Shown one piece after another: positions 55,861-64,000 of a DNA stretch of 64,000 nucleotides; the first letter of the stretch is position 1, and each line of letters begins with the position of its first letter. Source of the DNA: Haemaphysalis longicornis (taxonomy: Eukaryota > Arthropoda > Arachnida > Ixodida > Ixodidae); assembly GCA_013339765.2 (NCBI GenBank), contig CM023449.1, positions 105,068,417-105,132,416 of the forward strand, given 5' to 3'. The translations under genes were made by a program, and so were the position numbers. The notes under the pieces were generated by a model. That model was given only the letters and a program-made list of their open reading frames with translations, ran no database searches and was not told where the DNA came from.

Positions 55861-56222
55861 TAGAGTGCAAGGAAACAGATCCAAAAGTTGTTGGACGAGT
55901 GTCAAACAGCCTGGTCACTCTGACAAATCCTATCAAGGGTGTTGATAACCCGAAGACTAACGCACGACGAGGGAGGTCAGCCCCCACTGGAGACGTATGG
56001 GTGATGCCAGAACAATCACACATTTGGGCTCGCCTAGATTCAGGAGCTGAAATAACAGTGGTGAGAAGGTCTCTGCTTAACGTGAAACACATTGAGCCCC
56101 GGGGCAAAGTGGTCGTAAAGGGAGCATTCGGGCACAGCGTAGAGGCAGTGCTCGCGTACGTGCCGTTCAGATTCGAAAAACACGGCTCACAGCAAGCCGG
56201 CCTAGTTGGAAACGATTCATGA
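55827..56222 (+). pseudogene. Inner element retropepsin remnant
   Basis: After the second knuckle the frame has IWARLDSGAEITVVRRSLL, the D-S-G active site of a retroviral-type protease, followed by GKVVVKGAFGHSVEA. It then hits a stop at 56220 created by the inserted hairpin (56216-56321). The normal continuation resumes after the hairpin at about 56322 for a short distance and ends. Nothing of the RT follows. The active-site triad is intact but the C-terminal half of the protease is lost. Confidence 0.8.
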
Positions 56223-56321
56223 TTGGACTTGCGCAAAACAAACGGGGACGAGGAAGGGAGTGCGCTCGTCCTTGTCGTTCCTTCCTCGTCCCCGTTTGTT
56301 TTGCGCAAGTCCAATCATGAA
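56216..56321. repeat. Perfect hairpin, 42-nt arms
   Basis: 56216-56257 and 56280-56321 are exact reverse complements with a 22-nt spacer. The unit is bracketed by the direct repeat AAACACGGCTC at 56178-56188 and 56320-56330. Confidence 0.95.
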
Positions 56322-56330
56322 ACACGGCTC

Positions 56331-56876
56331 GCACGTCTCATTGCTTTGTGCGGTTACTGAAAACAGGCGAGGGGTGTAGAGTGCTTGTTAGCAGTAGTGA
56401 TCGCGATCTGCTCGTCAAACACAGGCAGAGGGAAATAGTTGAGAAACAGCAACTTGTTACCGGGAAGCCACCGATGAATCTAGCAGCCGTGGGGAGCAAG
56501 TGGGGAGCAAAAAGAACCTAATCTGGGTAGTACCAATGTATGCGTTCCGGCAGAGCAGGTGGGAGAGGAAAGTTTGAGAGCCTCATGGCAGCAAGCGCAG
56601 GGCAATGGGCTGCTCCAATAAAGCGGCGTTGTTCTCTATCCTTGTGTAGCATGGTTTGTTCTTTTGGGTATTTGGTGTGTTGTGCATGTTTGTCTCCCTT
56701 GTTTTTCGATGACCACTGGTTTTTGTGAGTTTGGGGATGCCATTGTTACTAGTGTCATTTGTTGTCATTGTGCATGCGGTTTTCTTTTTCACTATGCACG
56801 CGTCCTACCCTATCTGAAACCGCAAAGAAAGCGAAGGGGAGAGGTAAAAAAAAAGAAAATGAATGAAAGGGGAAGG
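56331..56876 (+). other. Inner element 3' untranslated region
   Basis: No coding motif. It ends in a purine run (AATGAAAGGGGAAGG, to 56876) that serves as the polypurine tract directly before the 3' LTR. Confidence 0.6.
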
Positions 56877-57393
56877 TGTCAAGGTTTTGCCTGCCAGCAT
56901 ACCTTGGCCACAGCGGGGATGGGCGTAGAAGGGGTCCAGGGAGACGGGGAGTGAAATAATTGAGGGGCTTCCGGGCCGGACAATGAAAAAGCTTTAAGTG
57001 CGGGTCTTGGCCCGCGGGGGAACTTCGCCGCACCCAAATTCTTAGGAACTGTTTCGCTCAGCCATGCCACCTCTCTTAGCGTTATTGTGTGGGGCGGTGT
57101 TTTGTTCGTTCTTGTGGGGTGGGGAAGAAGGAAGGGCTGGGGGCGCCGGCGGTAGGCACTTGAGAGCTGAACGTCAGCGAGTGAGGTCGGGTCGGCGTGT
57201 GGAGCCGATAGCCGGCACGTTGCCGGGAAGAGTGAAGGGTACACCATTCGACTTGTTATGTACGGAAAGCAACTGTGGATCAGAATAAACAGCGGTGGAG
57301 TCTCGTCCGCGCAGCCGCTGAACAGCCTTCCATCCTGCAACGAATCGCATTGTTCCCTCACGGGTTGTCACGAACCCGAAGAAAAAACGTGAC
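56877..57393 (+). repeat. Inner element 3' LTR
   Basis: Begins TGTCAAGGTTTTGCC, ends ACGTGAC, and is followed by the target duplication TGGCCC. Confidence 0.9.
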
Positions 57394-57399
57394 TGGCCC

Positions 57400-57866
57400 C
57401 CTCCGCATGCAGGGCGCATGGAGACCCCTCTTCGTCTGCGCCATTCATGCGAGTGCAATTAGTCGGTCAAGAACTTTTTGCACTGGTCGACACAGGCTCG
57501 ACGGTTTTTCTAATCGGGGACGAAGTCTTCGAAGCCTGCCGGAGAAGAAGAACCCAGGTCAGGTCCGCTGGGACACCTTTGTGTTTAGCAGCAGGGTCAG
57601 CGAAAGCAGAGAGAGCCGTTAGACTTACGCTCACTTGGGACGGCAAGAAGCGCATGTAGCGTTTTGTTTACTTGCCTGGCTTGTCTACCTCTGTCATACT
57701 GGGGAGAGACTTCCTTTCAAAGGAGGGCATTGTGCTCTACATGGGAGGAATAGCTACCAGTACGGGCCACAACCCCCTTTCCTTACTTTCGCGAACGCGC
57801 CGATGCACGGGGCAAATAAACTCTACTGAGCTGTGGAAGGCCAGGGAGAGGCGTCAGGAAAGATGA
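57400..57866 (+). pseudogene. Outer element retropepsin
   Basis: The frame from 57447 has VGQELFALVDTGSTVFLIGD, the DTGS active site, then a Trp-containing segment. After a shift, STSVILGRDFLSKEGIVLYM gives the ILGRDFL block that closes the protease fold. Only one frame break (near 57657) separates the halves. The start is not native, because the upstream part was displaced by the guest. The enzyme would mature Gag-Pol. The catalytic site is intact. Confidence 0.8.
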
Positions 57867-58204
57867 GCACTGATGTAGAAGCGGTCGTCGCATCCTTTTC
57901 AGGATCCGATGATCAGCGCCGAATGTTGGCGGAAAGTTTGCTCCCCTTATCGGAAGGTGGCTGCGGAAGAGCGCGCGCCGAGTTGAGCTGTTCAATTGAC
58001 GGCGCGCGCCGCCCCGAGAGGGGGTAGGGGAAAGGCCCGGACGGAAGAGCCGACGCCGGCTGCAATGAGAAAAAGAAGTGGCATCTCGCAGCGGCGATTT
58101 CTCGGCCCTCGAGAACAGAGGCAAAAAAGAATCGGTCCTGGTGGGAGGTAGTGAGTTAGGAAGAGCTCATTGAGGCCCAGAAAGCAGACGGTCTGTGCCA
58201 ACGG
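57867..58204 (+). other. Junction where RT and RNase H are missing
   Basis: The region between protease and integrase begins with a stretch that fits the pre-RT linker (VVASFSGSDDQRRMLAESLL) and ends with one that fits the post-RNase H segment (AQKADGLCQRVLKRL). No RT or RNase H block lies between. About 1.5-2 kb expected for these domains is absent. Confidence 0.65.
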
Positions 58205-59252
58205 GTGCTGAAAAGGCTAGCGAGCGGCGTAGCTTGCACCGGTAACGCTGAGGGGTTTGACGCGTATCTGCTGGGTGACAATGGCTTATTACTTCGCTAC
58301 ACTCCCCAACTGGACGACGAAAAGGCGGTTTTATCCCCCTTTCGAATCGTTGTCCCAAGGAAGTCACGGAAACGGCTCATGCAGTACTTTCATGACTCAG
58401 CGCTGGCAGGACATGGCAGCGCCAGTAAGACTTACGACAAGTTGTGCCGTGTCGCCACCTGGCCTGGCGTGAGGGGAGACGTGTTGAGCTATTCCCGCGC
58501 TTGCCCTCTTTGTCTGGTAGCGAAGCCGTGTGCTGGAAAACCTGTGGGTTTCATGAAGCCGCTGGAAAGCAGCTACCCGTGGCAGAGTGTAGCGTGTAAC
58601 GTAATAGGACCCTTCCCAAGATCCGCGCGAGAAAACCAGTTCATTCTGGTTATAACGGACCACTTTTCCAAGTGGGTGGAGCTGTTTCCCCTTAGAAAGC
58701 TAGCGTCGGAGCGAATCGTAGAGGAGCTGTTGGAGATATTCACTCGTTTTGGCTTCCCCTCTGACCTGTTCACTGGCAATGCTTCGTACTTCACAAGCAA
58801 AGTCTTTTCAGAATGATGTCAAACGCTGCGCATTCGGCACAGGGAAAACGAGTCCTTATCATGCTCATAGCAACATCACTGAGAGGGTGAACCGGAAACT
58901 GGAGTGTGTGCTGGTTGCGACAACCAAGGAGCAAAAGGACTGGGACGCTCGTTTGCCTGAGCTCGCTTTCGCAACTAGGACTACCGTAAATAGGTCAACG
59001 GGTTTGACATCAGGTTTCCTAAACTTCGGTAAAGACATCGTTCTCCCACTGGAAAATGCACTGCTGCACGCGGCTACGGGTAACGCCCCTTCTCTGTCGC
59101 AGTACGCGGCTAGCCTCCGGGTACACCTTTTGGCAGCGCAACGCACGGCTCGGGAGAATCTCGACGTGGCGCGCATGGAGCAAGCCGAGCAGTATAACAA
59201 AGGCGGTCATCACCTTGTCTACAACATCGCTCAGGACAACGCACCCACCTAG
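58205..59252 (+). pseudogene. Outer element integrase
   Basis: The first frame (58205-58816) has HDSALAGHGSASKTYDKL and CPLCLVAK (HHCC zinc-binding domain, intact), VACNVIGPFPRSARENQFIL (core start with N in place of the catalytic Asp), FSKWVELFPL and LFTGNASYFTSKVF, where the second Asp is Gly. After a frameshift near 58800 the second frame has TSPYHAHSNITERVNRKLE with the catalytic Glu kept, then the usual helical tail (LLAAQRTARENLDVARMEQA). Two of three catalytic acids are lost, so it is inactive. Integrase inserts the cDNA. Confidence 0.85.
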
Positions 59253-59528
59253 CAATGCTGCGCGCGGCTTCACCGCAGCCCTCGCACACAAATGGCAAGG
59301 GCATACCGAATTACGGCGCAGACAACTCTGCTCACGCACGAGATGCAGTGGCTTGAAAGCAATGAGCTGGTGGGTCCTGTGCACGTGAGCGATCTCAAGG
59401 CATATCACGTTCGCTCTGGCGATGACGAACAGGTGGTAGCAGAACCAGAAAGTGGGAGTCCCGCTTCTAATGACAGAACGGCCGGCGATAGGGTTCGCAC
59501 CCATCGTTACGATCTCAGGGTGCAGTAG
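59253..59528 (+). pseudogene. Outer element integrase C-terminus
   Basis: A shifted frame (59292-59528) contains LVGPVHVSDLKAYHVRSGDD, the VHVSDLKPY block that ends many gypsy integrases, then an acidic tail and a stop at 59526. There is no chromodomain. Confidence 0.65.
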
Positions 59529-60336
59529 TGCCTACCCCCCACGGGCCCGGGTCTCACGTGGTTCTACCACGGAGCAACCGGCAGCGCAGCACTGTCACTG
59601 CTTTAAGTTTCATCGCGCCAGCTCTGTGGTGTGTGAGGAGTGATTTCGTGCCTGGCCGTTACGATGCCAGCCTGGCTTGCCGACAGCGCGCCCTCCCGGT
59701 GCGACCCGGCAGCTTCGCACCACCGGCCTGGTGGTGCAGGGCGATACGTTCGTGCCTGGGCGTTGCGATTCCGGCCCGGGCTTGCCGAGCTGAGGGCCTT
59801 CCGGGTTCGACCCGGGACCTTTTGCCACGGTCCAGGGGTCCTGCCGCCCTTCGGAGATGCGAGGCGGCTGCGGTTCGCCTCCTTGCCTAAGGCGGATTTC
59901 TGTTCATGGGTTGAAGGCCTGCTGAGCTCATCGCGGAGCTGTAACTCTGGCGTGGAGGCACCCGTGAGCGCAGAGCCTACAGCTCGCTCTGGTGCTTCGA
60001 GCCTCAGCAAGCGCCCGTCTACCGGGTTTGCCCCGGGCTCATCGCGGCGTCTCCTGTTCTGGCGCCGAGCTGCGGAGATCCGGGACCTGGGCGATGTCAA
60101 GAGAAACCGGGCCGTACCGAGGTATCCTGCGCCACGCCGCCGAGGAGGTGCTCCTGCGGACGCCTACGTGGTGGTGATGGCATCAGAGCGCCATGCTGCC
60201 ACACTTTGGCGGGTGCCAGCCCACCCACAGCGGCCCAGGGTGGCCCCAGCCGCCGACCAGCGGTTCCACGTGCACTTGGACCCCGAGGACAATCTTCATT
60301 GATGGACCCATACCCCGTGTTTGAGGGGGGGAGAGA
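59529..60336 (+). other. Outer element GC-rich 3' region with partial tandem repeats and purine tract
   Basis: Two units of about 105 bp, starting CGTGCCTGG.CGTT.CGAT near 59648 and 59752, repeat once; other shorter similarities occur. The long ORF here (59640-60302, Ala/Arg/Pro-rich) mirrors the GC content and has an equally long antisense ORF. The stretch ends in GAGGGGGGGAGAGA (60323-60336), the polypurine tract. Confidence 0.6.
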
Positions 60337-60338
60337 TG

Positions 60339-60666
60339 TGTGAAGCGCCTTGGCACCTAGAGGGTGTTGCTCGGAGCCCCTCGCCGGGAGCCCCCTTCCC
60401 TCGCCCTCCTCGCCTGCCGAGCGGCCACCGGGGCCGCAAGACTTGGAGACGCCGGCGCCCGAGAGGTGGCGCTAGTGGACGTGTAGGAGCGGGCGGTGGA
60501 GTGAGAGAAGGGCGGGGCTGGAGAGACTCGGAGTCGGGACGCGGAGGTTTTTGCTGTCGGTATGTGTACCCGGACGTGCGACAGGGAAAAGAATGTGAGT
60601 AAAGGGTTTTTTGTACTGAACCGCAGTGTGCCTCATTTCTGGACAGCCGTAGAGAGCAGGCCCACA
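60339..60666 (+). repeat. Outer element 3' LTR
   Basis: Starts TGTGAAGCGCCTTGG and ends GGCCCACA; it pairs with the 5' LTR at 51490. Confidence 0.85.
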
Positions 60667-62567
60667 AGCGTCTCTCCCGGTAACAACAGCGCCCATCAAC
60701 TGTACTGATGTGTGTCTGGCTAAAGGCACCAAGTACATCACGTGGAAAAGTCGTACAGAGGCAAGATATTCACAAATTACTCCTTGGGGAGGTACAGGAT
60801 AGCGCGATGTGTACCGTAGAGTGACAATGAAGCATTGTCACAACACTCCGAACTTTTTTCAGGAGTGGTGAACTTTAATGCACTGGTCTCCGACGTACCC
60901 GTGAAAGAGAGAATTTGTTAATTACAACAAACTGGAATTATTTTCACAACAAAGAAATGAAAGTGTTTGAGGAGTTAACTTAGTAATGAACTACCACGTG
61001 GTGCCAGATATTAGAAACTATTAGTTAACGCTGCCTGACCTTCGTGTGTCGTTAGTTGCAAGTGTGATGCCCCTTCACCACTTGGAACAGCGTCACAGCG
61101 TTCTTGGCTTTGCAGCCAATGGGTCTCACCCGTGTAGAGAGGTTCCCAACTTTGACAGGGCGTGTAAAGTGTGGTCTCTGATCGGCCATTGCAATGAGGC
61201 GTTTCAAGCTTCGCTTTCTCCGACAGCGCAGCAGTCTGCCTACGAGCGCATGACAAATTCAAAGGCCACAACACGATCAAACAATAAATAAAAATGAAGT
61301 CGAATCACTGGAGCTTCAAGATGTGGTGCCATTGCGACTGAACGACAGGCTATCTGTTTCAATGCGACATGTAAACTGCGGAAGAAAACGAATGCTGTGC
61401 CATGGGGCTTGGAGAGTTTAGTCGCGCACCAGCTCACAGGTGAACTGAAATGCTTTGGGTATGAGGTTTTCTTTGACAATTTGTTTTTCAATTTTCCTAC
61501 CTAGCGACTTGAGCTTTTCGAGCGCGGCATAAAGGACCGTAGTAGCATGCCCGCTAACCGGAAGCGAATGCCCAGCAGTTTTTCCTAGTGACGCAGAAAT
61601 GAAAATACGTGATTTTGCGTCATTTATTGATGCTGATATTGCCTGCATGAATTGGATCTATAACCGTTCAGTTAGTTTGATTATCCAAACTCATATCGCA
61701 GGTCGAATACGTTTGTGTACAGCGGCGATGCGACGGAAAAAAAATGGGTGTCCGTTCTCTCCTTGTTCTTAAAACATACAACAAACTCAAGGACGGGTTT
61801 AACTTATTGAGCCAAATAAAGTTACCTACGAAGTTCCCCGGCGCACAGAGTTCAAGTAAAACCTTGGGGTATTTTTTAGTCTTCTCCACATTAGTGTCAG
61901 CAATGCCTAGATTTGCTACTTGAAACAGCAAGCAGAAACACTGTAATATTCCTGTGGTGGCCTCACTCGTGCTTCGACGGCCTGTGGTGCGCTCTTTGAT
62001 GGGGGGATTTTCTAGTCGGCAACGAGGCTTGACTTGTCTCGCGCCTATCTATACAGAGGCGCTTCGCGGCGCTGACGAATTGCGTAGCTCCAACACAACA
62101 AAAAGTAAAAGCTGACTTTAGCTTGCACTGCAGAACTTATGGATAATCTCAAAGATTGAAAACACCGCTTTTAATTTGTGCGAGGTTTGTGCAATTTTGT
62201 TCTGCATAACTGCGATAAGAAACTGTTTTCGGGATTTTCCTACCGTGAGCAAGTAGCCACCTAAGATGAGTGAGTTGGCTCCCTTTGGCATATATGGACA
62301 TATGTGTTCCGCCAATGATTTCTTTTGAAAACAATAGTTATCTTATTCATTAGGGTTTTGTTGCTTGAAGGCGAAATTGAAAGACAAACTTTTCCCGATC
62401 AGATTTAGCGTCTCTCGTTTTTTGTTGTACTTAAGGGGGTTAATTTTTCCTGCAAACATATCTGTTATTGCGCATGTTATTCGAGAACGTTCGGGAGCTG
62501 AGGCGGTTGCAAGGGTCGCAGATAAACGCGTGCGCTCGCCCTCGCTTGCGATCACTGTGAAAAAACA
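60667..62567. other. Unassigned DNA
   Basis: No supported gene. The 76- to 89-codon ORFs near 61011-61648 lack motifs. This may be host intergenic DNA. Confidence 0.45.
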
Positions 62568-62577
62568 GGCTTTCTTG

Positions 62578-62822
62578 AGGCGCCGCGGTTGCCAAGTGGC
62601 TAAGGCGTTGTGCTGCTGAACACGAGGTCGTGGGTTCGATTCCCGGCCGCGGCAGCCTCTTTTCTAACGGGGGGCGAAAAGCAAAAACGCCCGCGTGTTC
62701 GAGATTTAGGCGAACATTGAAGATCCCGAGATGGTCAAAGTTAATCGGGATCTTTCCACTACGGTGCGCTTCATCGCCTGCGTTGCGTCGGCGGGTTAAA
62801 CCCTACAACCAATCAATCAATT
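62578..62822 (+). mobile_element. tRNA-derived SINE (Ruka-like), with 10-bp target duplication
   Basis: A tRNA-like head (62582-62654) has 7-bp acceptor ends GCCGCGG and CCGCGGC, an A box in TTGCCAAGTGG and a B box GGTTCGATTCC at 62633-62643. A SINE body with GCAAAAACGCCCG follows, and a (CAAT)n tail ends at 62822. GGCTTTCTTG is duplicated on both sides (62568-62577 and 62823-62832). Resemblance to the tick SINE Ruka is recalled, not searched. Pol III would transcribe it; mobility would need a LINE RT. Confidence 0.85.
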
Positions 62823-62832
62823 GGCTTTCTTG

Positions 62833-64000
62833 GCTGCTGTATCGCCGGGCGTTTCATTTAGTAATTTTATGCGCAGAGAATCCGCAGTTGATCCTTGCAT
62901 TTTTATAAGGATGACACCGTGGCACGATGAAATTTAGGTGGAAGTTTGCGCTGGTGTGTCCTCTCACTTTGCCACGACTACTTTTTCGTGCAAATATTTG
63001 TGGTAATTACGGGGAACGACCTTGCCCAGAATGCCACACTTACCAAGATCATGTCCGCAATATTTTGTTTTTAATGTTTACGAATCTGCCATATTGCTAT
63101 TGGTTTTTGCTTACTGTACCAAAAGGCAGCACCATATTGTTGAAAAGAAAAGTGAACAAATAATTTATTCAACGAAGGAAACCAATAAAGCCAACCAGGA
63201 AAGCGGTAGCGATCAACGGTATATCATTACTGTGAACGTTTCAAAGGAGATTTTTGAAATCAAATAAAACAAATTTTTTTTCTTATTTTACCTTCACAAG
63301 TTAAAAAAGAATTTCGATGGCAGAATGCCGTACCACCTCAACCACCGCTTCAGGAGTGGCCGTTCAGTGCGGACGCTTACCCGTTAGTAATTCGAGGCAG
63401 TACACAAACTCCTGGCATTCACGGCCAGGATATATTCCCACACAAAATCGGGTTAGCGGTACCGGGAAAATGACTTGTTGGGCATGTGGTGCATGCTTGG
63501 GAGACGGTGCCAACGACCGAGGCCATGCAAAGGCTTGGTGTGGTAACGCCGCAATCATCCCAAGAATAAACATGCCTTCATCACATGCAATCATGTCGCC
63601 ACGCGGCATCAGGAGTCGCGGTTCATGCTGGTGTTTAGCACTCGGTAAACTCAGCCCGCGGGCAAACCGCACAGGACGAAGGAGAAGGTGTACTACACGG
63701 TGCCATCACTAAATGACGGTGCAGTCAGCTGACTCTGAGGAGCAGGATATGAGCAATCAGACAGAAAGCCGTGACCCCGCGGGGCGCCTAATAACCGCTG
63801 GGTGAGTGATGCGCCCAACGTCAGTTTGCGTCGGAGGCGGCAGTGGCCCAAAGTTATCCTGTGAACCCCGTCGGAGAGGTTACTCACATATGGACAGGGC
63901 TGTAGGACACCCGTGCATGGGCAGCATTCTTTACAAGGACTGATTTGCACCAGGGACAAGAAACACGTGTACGAGGCTAGGTGGGGCAAGTGTGTTGGAG
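62833..64000. other. Unassigned DNA to the window end
   Basis: 63317-63712 (plus) and 63364-63672 (minus) are overlapping ORFs of about 100-130 codons; the plus one has several Cys (CWACGACLGDG) but no family match. No repeat ends were identified. Confidence 0.35.

Larger units (their letters stand above)
53627..57393 (+). mobile_element. Nested LTR element with gag and protease only (inner)
   Basis: LTRs of 518 and 517 bp (53627-54144 and 56877-57393) are bounded by TGGCCC on both sides (53621-53626 and 57394-57399; the match extends to ACTGGCCC, overlapping the LTR end). Inside are a primer binding site, a gag frame, zinc knuckle(s), a retropepsin remnant and a purine tract before the 3' LTR. 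There is no RT, RNase H or integrase. It interrupts the outer element between gag and protease. The structure recalls gag-only terminal-repeat elements. Confidence 0.85.
51490..60666 (+). mobile_element. Ty3/gypsy-type LTR retrotransposon (outer), split by a nested element
   Basis: LTRs of 322 and 328 bp (51490-51811 and 60339-60666) flank a primer binding site, gag, a protease, an integrase and a purine tract. A second LTR element (53627-57393) lies inside it. Without the guest it is about 5.4 kb. RT and RNase H are missing: only about 340 bases separate protease and integrase. The LTRs have clearly diverged and the integrase is mutated, so the element is old and non-autonomous. No target duplication was recognised. 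Confidence 0.8.

Noticed and set aside
59640..60302. 220-codon ORF as an env-like third gene of the outer element
   Set aside because: No signal peptide or membrane segment, an equally long antisense ORF exists, and the GC content explains both.
62582..62654. Functional tRNA-Ser (GCT-like) gene
   Set aside because: The anticodon loop would need 8 nt, there is no long variable arm, and a SINE body, tail and target duplication follow.

Overview
The window looks like repeat-dense, non-genic DNA of an arthropod, most likely a hard tick. The reasons are the mix of element families (two Penelope-like lineages, RTE, CR1/L2-like and I-like LINEs, several Ty3/gypsy lineages, BEL/Pao), a tRNA-headed SINE resembling the tick Ruka type, and long microsatellites. 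The taxonomic call rests on recalled resemblance, not on a search. There are no operons, ribosome binding sites or CRISPR arrays, and no convincing host protein-coding gene. Nearly every recognisable coding stretch is a broken transposable-element gene.

Layout. 0-1.8 kb: a decayed ORF of unknown family, tRNA-like promoter boxes and a (TA)n tract. 1.8-11.1 kb: a minus-strand Penelope-like element (PLE-A1) broken by three later insertions: a palindromic Tc1/mariner-type MITE (1938-2491), a near-complete CR1/L2-like LINE (3259-7712) and a second TIR element (about 8625-9256). 11.2-11.9 kb: an SGNH-hydrolase-type ORF1 fragment. 12.0-14.8 kb: a plus-strand PLE (PLE-A2) with its terminal region at both ends in opposite orientation, carrying a 694-bp solo LTR. 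15-25.3 kb: Ty3/gypsy debris on the minus strand (gag, protease, RT, RNase H, integrase), interrupted by a CR1-group LINE and by a young inverted pair of Penelope 3' ends (21776-23539) with a 12-bp target duplication. 25.3-29.6 kb: unassigned DNA with a foldback sequence and GC-rich minisatellites. 29.6-32.8 kb: a nearly full-length RTE LINE. 34.0-35.7 kb: a 5'-truncated I-like LINE with an RNase H remnant. 37.7-40.1 kb: a 105-135 bp satellite flanking a 1.4-kb CACTCA-type microsatellite, in opposite orientation on its two sides. 40.1-44.0 kb: a minus-strand LINE with an SGNH-type ORF1. 44.6-45.7 kb: a second, truncated RTE. 45.8-46.3 kb: a GAGT minisatellite. 46.6-47.6 kb: a BEL/Pao integrase remnant. 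47.7-51.2 kb: AT-rich unassigned DNA. 51.5-60.7 kb: two nested LTR retrotransposons, both without reverse transcriptase. 60.7-64 kb: mostly unassigned DNA with one intact SINE insertion.

The main value of the window is its insertion stratigraphy. Several insertions have target-site duplications, and some have an uninterrupted paralogue within the window that serves as an empty site. The most interesting signals are a conserved hammerhead-ribozyme-like motif at three PLE termini, the head-to-head Penelope insertion that arrived as one unit, and the nested RT-less LTR elements.
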